From the NCBI GenBank assembly GCA_946186665.1, contig CAMHOE010000021.1:1-41949 (forward strand): DNA of 41,949 bases. Direction: 5' to 3'. The notes beneath the pieces were generated by a model, which saw nothing but the letters and a program-made list of their open reading frames with translations, had not been told where the DNA came from and searched no databases. The position numbers were made by a program, and so were the translations under genes. Below, piece by piece: positions 17,083 to 24,563 of the stretch. The stretch's first letter is position 1; every line of letters starts with the position of its first letter. The stretch comes from an uncultured Clostridia bacterium (GTDB taxonomy: Bacteria > Bacillota > Clostridia > Oscillospirales > Acutalibacteraceae).

Positions 17083-17179
17083 TATTTTTTACTGAAAATA
17101 CAGAAAATATTAGACCAATAATATGTACAATAAAGCCAGTTATCTTCCATTTATAATATCTTATAGGCTAAGACATGAG

Positions 17180-17307
17180 AAAAGACTGTGAGTAAAGTCA
17201 TTTATTAAACTACTCACAGTCCTGTTACTTTTTCGTCGCATTCTCCTGATATGATAATCAGACGGTAGCGAAGCACAACCTTAAGATGAGTAACCAACAT
17301 CGTTCTG
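17180..17307 (-). ncRNA. Structured small RNA with terminator, no toxin attached
   Basis: Driven by promoter P3, ~127 nt. It ends in the strong terminator GACTGTGAGTA ... TACTCACAGTC followed by TTTTCTC (hairpin 17184-17221). Inside, GTTACT and AGTAAC could close a domain containing CTGAT-tatcat-ATCAG and CGTC...GACG. No tandem repeats are visible. A 28-codon frame (MLVTHLKVVLRYRL...) runs through it but lacks a ribosome site, so I favour a noncoding RNA, another antitoxin-like orphan. Confidence 0.5.
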
Positions 17308-17313
17308 CAACAT

Positions 17314-17342
17314 ATTATATGCTATCCTCCCGAAAAAAACAA
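17314..17342 (-). promoter_or_regulatory. Promoter P3 (structured small RNA)
   Basis: TTGTTT, 17 bp, TATAAT on the minus strand, with the family spacer (TTTCGGGAGGATAGCA). Confidence 0.75.
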
Positions 17343-17451
17343 TAGTATTGGAAAAGAAATTTCAGAGAAAACCGGAAACAGCAAAGCAAATTTTGGTATT
17401 CGAAAAGGTTATATCTATTAATTTGTTTGAATTTTTTATGTGAAAAAGCCA

Positions 17452-17840
17452 ATCAGGAAATGCAGCTTGCTCTCCGGCTCGGCAATAAGGACAAATATGC
17501 AGCACTGAAACGCAACAATCGACACAAAGCAGAAGACATTCTCAAGAATAGCTTTTACGCAGCATAACAAAACAGTTGCCCAAATCGGGCGGCTTAAATT
17601 ATGCCTTAAAATCGTTTGTAGGGCGGTTTCTGAAAGAGAAAGAAACAATACTTATATGCGCCCAAAAACCGCCAGATAGGCTTCTTGAGACGTCTGACAG
17701 CTATTCTATGTCACTGTTGTTGCGGCGGTTATTTTTACTCTTCTCCCGACTGCTTTCAGGCTCTTGTTGTTTGGAGGAGGACTTATGACTGAGTATTGTC
17801 TTTTTTCCGAAATATGATGGTTCTTGGTGTTTTTGCTGCT
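17452..17840. repeat. Imperfect direct repeat, copy B
   Basis: Counterpart of 15568-15952. It holds a headless C-terminal fragment of the 140-residue gene (ending SFYAA, stop near 17567), a degraded copy of its terminator and the 3' end of the PBECR4-like gene. The fragment shows the module was duplicated from a copy with a full gene. Confidence 0.8.
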
Positions 17841-18942
17841 GAACAGCCTTGGTATTCGTGATCGGAGTCTGTGTCATGCTGTCGGAGTGCTGTTGCGGAG
17901 TAGTTGACTTTTGCTTTGATGAACTATGCTGCTTTGTGGATGAAGTTTTGTGTTTGGAAGAAGATTGATGTTTTGCTTGAACAGATGACCGCTTTGTTTT
18001 TTTATGTAATTCTTTTTGACTTCCTAAGAAGGAAGAAACAAATCTCTTGATATTTCGTCTTATCAGTTCTATTATTTCTCCTAACGAAGGCGGACGATAA
18101 TTAGAGCTATGGGAAAGAGCAACAGCTCCGCCATACATTAAATTAGAAGATAAACCATTATTTGTTTGAGTTGAAATATTGGTTGTGGAAAAAGGAGAAG
18201 TTTCTTTCTGGTATAATTCATCTAATAATTTCTTCACTTTTGGTTCGTCTGTCTTAAAATATCTGATATTTATTTTATTCATTTCTTTGGACACTGTTTC
18301 TACCGTTATGTGAGATTTCAACGCATCATATTCCTTCTGAGTTACGATTGTATAAGTATATAATCTGTCAAATTGGATTTCTGTTTTACCAGATATGATT
18401 TTTTCTTTATATAATAATGTGCTAAGTGGTTGTCTTTTAGTATAATCTACACGCCCTTTTGGAAAAAGTGACAGACCAAATGCAGTAACACCGTCTTTAT
18501 AGCTATCAAAAAATATGTACAGACCCTTTGAGCCACTTTCAATTAAAAAATTACCATCAAACAGATATTTCCCTTTTATTTTCGATATTTTTGCAAGCTC
18601 TATAGAATTTAGTTTAAAAATTTTAATATCGTTAGAATCAAGAATCGACTCTAATTGTGATGTAGCAATTATCCTCTCCTTGATATCATCATAAAATGCA
18701 GAATGTAATATTTTTTCAGAGTTTATTTCGTTTAAAAGTATTTTATCGAAAACCTTTCCTCTATCCCCCTGCAGTTCTGGTACATCGGAAATATATTGTA
18801 ATCCCATTAAATGGAAACAATCTCTTTTATCAAATGTTAATTTTATTGATGTTGTTTTTCCTTTTCTGCCGATTACTAAGTTGTATTCAACATCTAACAA
18901 CTTCAAAAACTCACTTAAACATTTTATTACTTCATTATCCAA
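17701..18942 (-). CDS. PBECR4-like putative nuclease, candidate RNA-antagonised toxin
   Basis: A 413-residue protein. Residues ~25-175 (SIKLTFDKRDCFHLMGLQYI, FDKILLNEI, YLFDGNFLIESGSKGLYIFF) resemble the PBECR4 domain, a predicted RNase-fold domain of phage polyvalent proteins and toxin-like bacterial proteins; His38 in FHLMGL is the most likely functional residue. Residues ~300-413 are a basic Ser/Lys/Gln-rich tail ending FGKKTILSHK...NNSDIE, shared with ToxN at 15.8 kb. The gene follows a promoter, a structured RNA and a terminator, just as toxN does. AAGGAG lies 15 nt upstream of the ATG, an unusually long spacing that would keep translation low. I infer an endoribonuclease toxin; family assignment from memory of motifs only. 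Confidence 0.6.
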   Translation of the reverse strand: MDNEVIKCLSEFLKLLDVEYNLVIGRKGKTTSIKLTFDKRDCFHLMGLQYISDVPELQGDRGKVFDKILLNEINSEKILHSAFYDDIKERIIATSQLESILDSNDIKIFKLNSIELAKISKIKGKYLFDGNFLIESGSKGLYIFFDSYKDGVTAFGLSLFPKGRVDYTKRQPLSTLLYKEKIISGKTEIQFDRLYTYTIVTQKEYDALKSHITVETVSKEMNKINIRYFKTDEPKVKKLLDELYQKETSPFSTTNISTQTNNGLSSNLMYGGAVALSHSSNYRPPSLGEIIELIRRNIKRFVSSFLGSQKELHKKTKRSSVQAKHQSSSKHKTSSTKQHSSSKQKSTTPQQHSDSMTQTPITNTKAVQQQKHQEPSYFGKKTILSHKSSSKQQEPESSREKSKNNRRNNSDIE

Positions 18943-18959
18943 AGAAATGTTCTCTCCTT

Positions 18960-18994
18960 AAAAAAAAGAGAACCCTGCATTAAACAGAGTTCTC
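18960..18994 (-). terminator. Terminator between RNA 4 and the PBECR4-like gene
   Basis: GAGAACtCTG-tttaatg-CAGgGTTCTC followed by an uninterrupted run of eight T on the minus strand. The toxin-like gene's ribosome site begins directly after the T-run, reproducing the antitoxin-terminator-toxin layout of type III systems. Confidence 0.85.
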
Positions 18995-19166
18995 TCAAAG
19001 TCAACTATAACATTTTCTTTCAAAAGCGACCTCACAAAGGTCTGCCCTCTATTCGGATTGTGGTAAATGTAAAACCCTTATAAAGCTAATAAAGCACTGC
19101 ACTCCGAAACAACACTTTACATTATAGCTTAACAGCCACACGATGTTGACTGTTGTCATTCCTGAC
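18960..19166 (-). ncRNA. Structured leader RNA 4, candidate antitoxin of the PBECR4-like gene
   Basis: Transcript of ~205 nt from promoter P4 to the terminator. Its 5' half (TGTCAGGAATGACA hairpin, then AACAG...CTGTT, then AAGCTATAAT) is nearly identical to RNA 5. Further pairings seen are AATGTAAA/TTTACATT, TTCGGA/TCCGAA and GACCT-ttgtg-AGGTC. It has no tandem repeats, unlike classical type III antitoxins. No convincing reading frame. Either an antitoxin RNA or a regulatory leader for the downstream gene. Confidence 0.6.
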
Positions 19167-19172
19167 ACTTAT

Positions 19173-19201
19173 ATTATATGCCATCTTTCCGAAAAAATCA
19201 A
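19173..19201 (-). promoter_or_regulatory. Promoter P4 (RNA 4 / PBECR4-like gene)
   Basis: TTGATT, 17 bp, TATAAT on the minus strand; spacer TTTTTCGGAAAGATGGCA. Confidence 0.8.
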
Positions 19202-19249
19202 TAGTTTTTTACGGAAAATATAGAAAATAAAAGAACGATAATTTGTACA

Positions 19250-19436
19250 ATAAGCGAAAAAGCGACCTTGACAAAACAAAGTCGCTTTATGGTGCATTTT
19301 CTTTCGGTCAAGCCTACATCGGATTGAGGTGACACTGCACACCCCCTCCTGAAAGCTCCTCACAACACTGCATCCGATACAGCACTATGAATCACAGCTT
19401 AACAGCCACACAATGTTGACTGTTGTCATTTCTGAC
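19250..19436 (-). ncRNA. RNA 5, orphan paralogue of RNA 4
   Basis: Driven by promoter P5, ~185 nt, ending in AAAGCGAC...GTCGCTTT and a T-run (hairpin 19259-19288). The first ~60 nt align with RNA 4 almost base for base (GTGTCAGAAATGACAACAG..., AAGCTGTGAT), and the middle holds ATCGGAT and ATCCGAT, a pairing that corresponds to TTCGGA/TCCGAA in RNA 4. No protein gene follows before promoter P4. Confidence 0.6.
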
Positions 19437-19442
19437 ACTCAT

Positions 19443-19471
19443 ATTATATGCCATCTTTCAGAAAAAAGCAA
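19443..19471 (-). promoter_or_regulatory. Promoter P5 (RNA 5)
   Basis: TTGCTT, 17 bp, TATAAT on the minus strand, spacer TTTTCTGAAAGATGGCA. The homology to the other four stops at the -35 box. Confidence 0.75.
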
Positions 19472-19487
19472 GACACAACATGGCAGC

Positions 19488-19745
19488 TCACAGTATTACG
19501 AAAGCAGCACCTTTTGCCGTTTGTTTCAATTTTTTAACGGCAATTCCTTTTATGGTCAGGATAAATCCTGCTCCAACGGTAATTAGTCCTGCAAAGTCAA
19601 ATCCTCTCAAAAATCTCACGTGCCAATAGTCATCCTCTATAATTGCCGAGGGGAATAATATCCTCATCAACAGCAGGAGAGCAAGCATAATCAATGCCCA
19701 CAAGCCTTTAGAGCCAAGTATCTTTTTCAACTTATCCAATTCCAT
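19488..19745 (-). CDS. Small membrane protein, unknown
   Basis: 85 residues with two hydrophobic segments (LWALIMLALLLLMRILF and FAGLITVGAGFILTIKGIAV) and a basic C-terminus. It overlaps the 3' end of the preceding gene by 19 nt, with GAGG before its ATG, so the pair is probably translationally coupled. Not recognised. Two-gene sets of a soluble and a small membrane protein in mobile islands sometimes act in immunity or toxin neutralisation, but nothing here proves that. Confidence 0.5.
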   Translation of the reverse strand: MELDKLKKILGSKGLWALIMLALLLLMRILFPSAIIEDDYWHVRFLRGFDFAGLITVGAGFILTIKGIAVKKLKQTAKGAAFVIL

Positions 19746-20065
19746 CCCAGTTCCTCAAAGCGGCTCATCATTATTTTCAATGTTTTCATATCAATCTGAC
19801 AATCTGTAAAATGAATTTCATTTCTACTCAAGGTTATAGAATTCTTAGTATCAATACTACTGGTATACACATCAAAATATTCTCTGGGATTACCACTGTG
19901 AAATTCATGTACAGCACAGTATACATATGTATTTCCATCCGGTCCATTGTATTCTTTTTCATCGGAATAGTAAAGAACATATCTCGAATGCTCAAATAAT
20001 TCCAACTCTGCTTTTGTCATATCTTTAAAATAAAAACGTTTCCATTGCTTATTTTCAGTATACAT
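19727..20065 (-). CDS. Hypothetical soluble protein, 112 residues
   Basis: A small acidic, aromatic-rich protein (YVLYYSDEKEYNGPDGNTYVYCAVHEFHSG) ending FEELGWNWIS. AAGGAAGG precedes the ATG by about 10 nt. It is followed, with a 19-nt overlap, by a two-helix membrane protein. I do not recognise a family. It begins directly beyond the deletion edge of the methylase remnant. Confidence 0.5.
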   Translation of the reverse strand: MYTENKQWKRFYFKDMTKAELELFEHSRYVLYYSDEKEYNGPDGNTYVYCAVHEFHSGNPREYFDVYTSSIDTKNSITLSRNEIHFTDCQIDMKTLKIMMSRFEELGWNWIS

Positions 20066-20090
20066 ATTTGTTTTGTCCTTCCTTAGTTAA

Positions 20091-20925
20091 TCAATGAATT
20101 TTGCTGACCGCTTCGGGGAGCAGCTCAGACAAGCTGCTGTTTTCAAGCGGCACACACATAGTATCATCATTTCTGCCGTACATTTTGTTTCCTTGCACGA
20201 TCTCACCGAGAACCATTTCGGGATTATCAATAAAATATTGATTTATCGGCAATCCGTTTTCATTTACCCCGATATTTACCCAGTCGGGCATTTTTTCGGG
20301 CGGTGACTGCCTTTTTTGCAGAAAGATAATATCGGCTGTAACTTCTGTTCCGGCTGTCTTAAAGGCTGTGTTCGGCAGTCTGACCGCACCGATCAGATCA
20401 GCTTTCTCCGCAAGCTGTCTGCGGAACGAGCTGTCACGCTTATCAAGCGTTCCCTTTGATGTAACAAAGGCTACAATGCCGCCGTCCTTGACCTTATCAA
20501 GAGCCTGCATGAAAAAGTAATCGTGTATTTTCAGCGATTGTCTGTCATACTGCAAGCTGAAATCGCCAAAGGGAATGTTACCGACTGCAACATCAAAGCT
20601 ACCGTTCTTAAAGCTTGTTTTTTCAAAGCCTTTGATGTCAATGTGTGCTTCGGGATAAAGCTGCTTTGCGATTCGTCCTGTCAGGCTGTCGATCTCTACA
20701 CCAAACAGCCTTGACTGCTCCTGCATTTCCTGCGGCATTCTGCCGAAAAAGTTTCCGATACCCATTGACGGCTCAAGGATATTGCCGCCCTCAAAGCCTG
20801 AGTTTTGCAGAACAGTATAAATGCTGTCGATAATAACAGGAGATGTATAAAACGAGTCAAGCGTTGTCGCTCTTGCCGAGCTATATTCGTCCTCTGTCAG
20901 CAAATCTCTTAATGCTTGTGTCAAA
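20091..20925 (-). pseudogene. Remnant of the element's helicase/DNA-methylase gene
   Basis: An internal ~275-residue piece of the very large SNF2-helicase/adenine-methylase protein typical of Tn1549-like elements. It retains methylase motif I (NILEPSMGIGNFFG) and the catalytic-type motif NIPFG, then FAFVTSKGTLDKR-like and RLPNTAFKTAGTEV segments. It has no helicase motifs. The 5' side is fused to a VirB6-like gene at about 20890-20935, and the 3' side stops abruptly after LLPEAVSKIH at 20091. A frame reading through the junction gives a 308-residue hybrid starting in VirB6-like DNA, which is unlikely to be functional. Confidence 0.75.
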
Positions 20926-21255
20926 ATCCCGGAAGTTGTTATTTGACACGACCATCTGAATAAGCTCATACACAATGACGATAACCAGAATAAAAATTGC
21001 AACAGGTACGATTGCATTATTGGTTATAGTCTCTATTGTGTTCCATATCGGAGCTGCATCACTTGCTGTTGAGCCTGTAAATTGACTGGGAGAATCACTC
21101 AGGAGTGTTTTCATTACTCCTTGATTATCAGTATTAAATGTGTCGTTTAGTGTATCGCAGGTGTTTTGAAGACAACCCACAATACCGTCACAAAGCATCC
21201 CCTTAAACCAGTCCTCTATTGCTTGTATAGCGTCTCCGACTATATCCCAGCTCAT
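20920..21255 (-). pseudogene. VirB6/TrbL-like transfer protein, C-terminally truncated
   Basis: From ATG 21255 (GAGG 8 nt upstream) the protein begins MSWDIVGDAIQAIEDWFKGML and includes one membrane segment (AIVPVAIFILVIVIVYELI) ending NNNFRDFDTSI. Members normally continue with several more membrane helices (FFKW... type sequence). Here the frame switches into methylase DNA and ends at 20881. It directly follows Maff2, the normal position of this gene. Confidence 0.7.
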
Positions 21256-21309
21256 TTTCATCACCTCTTTTCGGGCATTTCCCCGGGAATTTAAATACCC
21301 TTTTTGTTA

Positions 21310-21681
21310 TTACATTGCAGAAGTAATCATAGTTCCAAGAACGGGTACAACTACTATTCCAAGAATGATCAATCCAAGTCCTGCTACAAACTGCTTCATA
21401 CCCTGCGACTTAGCCGCAGCATTATCACCGCCGTAACCCTCGATCAGATTGACAACACCCCATACACCAAGTCCACCGCCGATGAGCGATACAATTGACT
21501 GTAGTACGGTGATCGTTTTGTCTACAAAATCAGTTGTGCTTACCGTACCTGATGCGGCAAAAGCTGTTACTGTCGTAAGTGCCATAATACACATAACGAC
21601 AGTGCTAAACATAACCGCTCTCTTTGCAAGTTTCGATTTTTTTGAAGCTTTCTCCCTTTTCTGAATAGTTGTCTTTCTCAT
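21310..21681 (-). CDS. Maff2-family membrane protein
   Basis: A 123-residue protein with a basic N-terminus, a signal-like hydrophobic stretch (VMFSTVVMCIMALTTVTAFA) and two further membrane segments (QSIVSLIGGGLGVWGVVNL and GLGLIILGIVVVPVLGTMI). It matches the Maff2 family of pilin-like or channel-like small proteins that sit between VirD4 and VirB6 genes in Tn1549-type elements. The motif YGGDNAAAKSQGMKQF is typical. It is probably a VirB2-like transfer component and is stranded here without most of its partners. Confidence 0.85.
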   Translation of the reverse strand: MRKTTIQKREKASKKSKLAKRAVMFSTVVMCIMALTTVTAFAASGTVSTTDFVDKTITVLQSIVSLIGGGLGVWGVVNLIEGYGGDNAAAKSQGMKQFVAGLGLIILGIVVVPVLGTMITSAM

Positions 21682-21700
21682 AAATAAATTTCTCCTTGTA

Positions 21701-23614
21701 TTACGTTATGAAGTCGTATTCATCGACTATGGTTTTTTTATTCAGGTTTGCTTTTCGTTTCCGTCTTTCGGAAACGTATTTTTTTACGTCAAAATAATTA
21801 TCCTTGCTGTAATCGAAAAGCAGAGGATAACGCTCATGCTTTTCAATATCGAATTTCTGGGACAAGAACGGTCTTAGACCTCTGATTTGCAGGATACACT
21901 GAGAGTTATCCATTACTTGAAGCTCATCCTGCGTTTTCAGTTCTCGTCCTGTCTTCTGGTAATTAACTCCTGAGCTTTCGCTCTGACCTTTGGTGATATT
22001 GGTATTGAAAAGATCAATCGTCTCTTTACCAAGACTTTCTGACAGGTCTTTAAGCGTAGTTTTTTCCTTACCGCCGAGAAACAGCATAGTATCGCAGTTA
22101 CCCTCGATGGTATCGGCATTGTCCTTATACTTTGCCTTGAGCTGTGATTTTGTCTGCAATATAATACTTACTGAGATTTCACGGCTTCTGATAGTTGCGA
22201 TCAGCTTGTCAAACTCTGGTATTTCTCCGATATTGCTGAACTCGTCAAGCAAACATCGGACATGATACTTCAATCGTCCCGAACCGTCAGGATTGTTGTC
22301 AGCCTTTGTGCAAAGCAGATTAAACATTTGCGAATACATGATAGCGACAAGAAAATTGAATGTGCTGTCCGTATCGGAAATGATAACGAAAAGAGCTGTC
22401 AGCTCATCACCAATCGTATCAAGCTGCATTTCGTCATACTGTGTAATTTCCAGTACCTTGTCAATGCTGAATGGTGCAAGCCTTGTGGAGCAGGAAATAA
22501 GAATTGACTTTGCTGTTTTTCCTGCTGCAAGCTTATACGCCTTGTACTGTCTTATAGCAAATCTGCCAAGTGATTTTTGTTCAGCTGTAGGCTCAAGATT
22601 TCGGAATTTGCTGTAATTCGCATTTTCTTCTTCAAACGCCTCATCATCGCTCCAACTGTTGTCAAGCCATTTTTCGAGATAGTAAAATGCCCAGTCGATA
22701 CTGTTCTTGAAGCTTTCATCATCTTCGCGGCATTCAGAAGCATTGATAAACTCTACCAAGGTTTCAATGTTCTGCTCCTCTTTCGGGCAAGTTGTAAATA
22801 TCAGGGCAATATATGCCTGATAAAGCAGCTTTTCTGCTTTTACCCAAAAGTCATCACCTTTAGCGTCCTTTGAGGTTGTGTTCTTAACAAGCACCTCCAC
22901 AAATTTGAGTATATCTTGCTCTCTTGTTGCAGGTCTGATGTAGGCGAACGGATTGTAGTGCATGGATTTGTCAAAATCAATGGTGTTAAAAACCTTGATT
23001 TTGTATGGCTCATATGTGACATTTCCGTTCTTATCACGCTTCGGTCTGCCTTTTCTCAGCATTTTGCCGCATTCTACAAGCACGGTTCCTTTGGGGTCAG
23101 TAACAACATAGCTGCTGTGCATTTGCATAAGATTTGGCTTTACAAAAAATCGTGTCTTACCCGAACCTGAACCGCCAATTACTTCGATATTTTTGTTACG
23201 GGCATACTTCGGAGATTTTGGCTTACCCATTGTCAGATGTTCCGTCTGTGTTAGAATTACATTGTTATCGGAGTTTGTTTTGTCCATGTACGGCTGTATA
23301 TCTTTCTCGCTGCCCCATTTAGCACCGCCATATTCCTCTTTATAGCGGTAATTCTTTCGATTTTTTCGCTTGTAAGTGATAAATGCCCAAAACAGCAGTG
23401 CTGCACAAATTCCCACAAACAAGTCAATCATGTTAAGACTGGGTAAGGGCGATGTAATATTATCGGAAAACTTGTCGATAAACGGGGAAAGCTTAGTGTA
23501 TAGATTGCTGCCCGAAGCTGTACGATAGGACAGACTTGTCTTATTTGCGACCCATCCAACCAAAATCAGGGGAATGGAACGGAGAAGTAATTGCTTTGTT
23601 TTTTTGCTGTCCAT
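21701..23614 (-). CDS. VirD4/TraG-type coupling ATPase
   Basis: 637 residues from ATG 23614, which has AGGAAGGTG just upstream; a longer frame to 23866 overlaps pcfB and lacks support. Two N-terminal membrane segments (LLLRSIPLILVGWVA, LFVGICAALLFWAFITY) precede a Walker A motif GGSGSGKTRFF near residue 145 and a Walker B CLLDEFSNIG near 455. Coupling proteins bring the relaxase-DNA complex to the secretion channel. It starts 4 nt after pcfB. The gene looks intact although the channel genes are deleted. Confidence 0.92.
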   Translation of the reverse strand: MDSKKTKQLLLRSIPLILVGWVANKTSLSYRTASGSNLYTKLSPFIDKFSDNITSPLPSLNMIDLFVGICAALLFWAFITYKRKNRKNYRYKEEYGGAKWGSEKDIQPYMDKTNSDNNVILTQTEHLTMGKPKSPKYARNKNIEVIGGSGSGKTRFFVKPNLMQMHSSYVVTDPKGTVLVECGKMLRKGRPKRDKNGNVTYEPYKIKVFNTIDFDKSMHYNPFAYIRPATREQDILKFVEVLVKNTTSKDAKGDDFWVKAEKLLYQAYIALIFTTCPKEEQNIETLVEFINASECREDDESFKNSIDWAFYYLEKWLDNSWSDDEAFEEENANYSKFRNLEPTAEQKSLGRFAIRQYKAYKLAAGKTAKSILISCSTRLAPFSIDKVLEITQYDEMQLDTIGDELTALFVIISDTDSTFNFLVAIMYSQMFNLLCTKADNNPDGSGRLKYHVRCLLDEFSNIGEIPEFDKLIATIRSREISVSIILQTKSQLKAKYKDNADTIEGNCDTMLFLGGKEKTTLKDLSESLGKETIDLFNTNITKGQSESSGVNYQKTGRELKTQDELQVMDNSQCILQIRGLRPFLSQKFDIEKHERYPLLFDYSKDNYFDVKKYVSERRKRKANLNKKTIVDEYDFIT

Positions 23615-23618
23615 CACA

Positions 23619-24086
23619 TCACCTTCCTGCAATGTCCGATTTGGACAAATGCTTTTCGGCAGCTCTCTCAGAAGATTTCTGCGAGATGATTTTTGCATTC
23701 CGTCTGATCTGCTCACGATTAACAACAGACTTATCTGCAAGCCGTGACTGCATACCTCCGGCATATTCAGCAAAAGCTTTACGGAAATTCTCAGAATGTC
23801 CTGTTGTAAAAAAGACATGATATGTTGGTGGTGATGTGGAGCTGTCACGCTTGAGGGCATAGTCAATATCGTATTTTTTCGCTGTTTCCAAAAAATCTCC
23901 GATGTTGTTTTCAGTTACCTCAATGGATTCCAACTTACCGGTTTTGGCTATATCACCATATCTGAGTTTGCCGTGCTTCGGCGGCGAGTCGATAAATACT
24001 TTGCACATTTCCTTCAGCAGCTCCGATGTAACTTTTACAGCCTGCACCGAGAAGGATATTGTGCTTTCCGCATCCTGTCTGCTCAT
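23619..24086 (-). CDS. PcfB family (DUF3801) transfer protein
   Basis: 155 residues resembling PcfB of pCF10 and its Tn1549-type homologues: an N-terminal helical part (ISFSVQAVKVTSELLKEM), a central beta-rich KYDIDYALKRDSSTSPPTYHVFFTTG and a basic C-terminus. PcfB works with the coupling protein in substrate processing. Its ATG overlaps the preceding stop (ATGA), and its stop is 4 nt before VirD4. Confidence 0.8.
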   Translation of the reverse strand: MSRQDAESTISFSVQAVKVTSELLKEMCKVFIDSPPKHGKLRYGDIAKTGKLESIEVTENNIGDFLETAKKYDIDYALKRDSSTSPPTYHVFFTTGHSENFRKAFAEYAGGMQSRLADKSVVNREQIRRNAKIISQKSSERAAEKHLSKSDIAGR

Positions 24087-24385
24087 GTCAGCGAACCATC
24101 AGGCTGAGGAATACGGAACAACGGTTTACCGTCAACAATACTGGCAATCAGATTATTCAGAACCTCATTGCATATTTTAAAGTCGCTGAAAGCACCGAGT
24201 TGAATAGCACTGTCAACAGCTTCATCAAGATCTGCTCCGACTTCGCAGTTATAATCAAATGCAAGCAGCGTATAGATATTTTTTTCTTCTTCGGTTCTAT
24301 CGTCCGTATAAGTGCCTGTGTAAAGCGACACAATTTTAATTGCGTCATAGTTGATAAGATCGTTTTCCTGTGTAACAATGGTCAT
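24083..24385 (-). CDS. Hypothetical element protein, 100 residues
   Basis: An acidic protein (EEEKNIYTLLAFDYNCEVGADLDEAVDSAIQLGAF) with no recognised motif. It is coupled to pcfB by a 4-nt ATGA overlap and so belongs to the transfer operon. Its TTT-rich upstream region contains half of a long inverted repeat (24410-24422). Confidence 0.6.
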   Translation of the reverse strand: MTIVTQENDLINYDAIKIVSLYTGTYTDDRTEEEKNIYTLLAFDYNCEVGADLDEAVDSAIQLGAFSDFKICNEVLNNLIASIVDGKPLFRIPQPDGSLT

Positions 24386-24409
24386 TTTGATAATTCATCC
24401 TTTCACTCT

Positions 24410-24563
24410 ACTTTTGCCCCAGTGGGGCAGAGGTTGTTATTTTCCAACTTTTGCTTCGGCAGGTTGCCGATTTCGATTTACTTATTGAAAGAAACAATGT
24501 ACCGGAACTGAACAATTTTCCAAAACTATTTTGGGAGCGGAGGCTCTCCGCTGGGGCAAAAGT
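24410..24563. repeat. 13-bp inverted repeat with nested palindromes beside repA
   Basis: ACTTTTGCCCCAG (24410-24422) is the perfect reverse complement of CTGGGGCAAAAGT (24551-24563). Each arm also has a local palindrome: GCCCC-agt-GGGGC and AGCGGAG-gct-CTCCGCT. The structure lies between repA and the next gene, so it could fold in the transcript or be a replication or processing site. Confidence 0.6.

Noticed and set aside
17197-17283. 28-codon frame (MLVTHLKVVLRYRL...) inside the third small RNA, possible type I toxin peptide
   Set aside because: No ribosome site and no membrane-spanning stretch typical of such peptides. Kept only as a weak alternative.
17452-17567. Second copy of the 140-residue gene
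   Set aside because: Only the C-terminal ~38 codons are present, with no start codon or promoter, so it is a fragment carried in a duplication.
19169-19363. 64-codon frame on the minus strand across RNA 5 and promoter P4
   Set aside because: It runs through a terminator and a promoter and has no counterpart in the paralogous RNA 4.
20091-21017. 308-residue hybrid protein as a real gene
   Set aside because: Its first ~30 residues are VirB6-like DNA read in the wrong frame, and the remainder is an internal methylase fragment.
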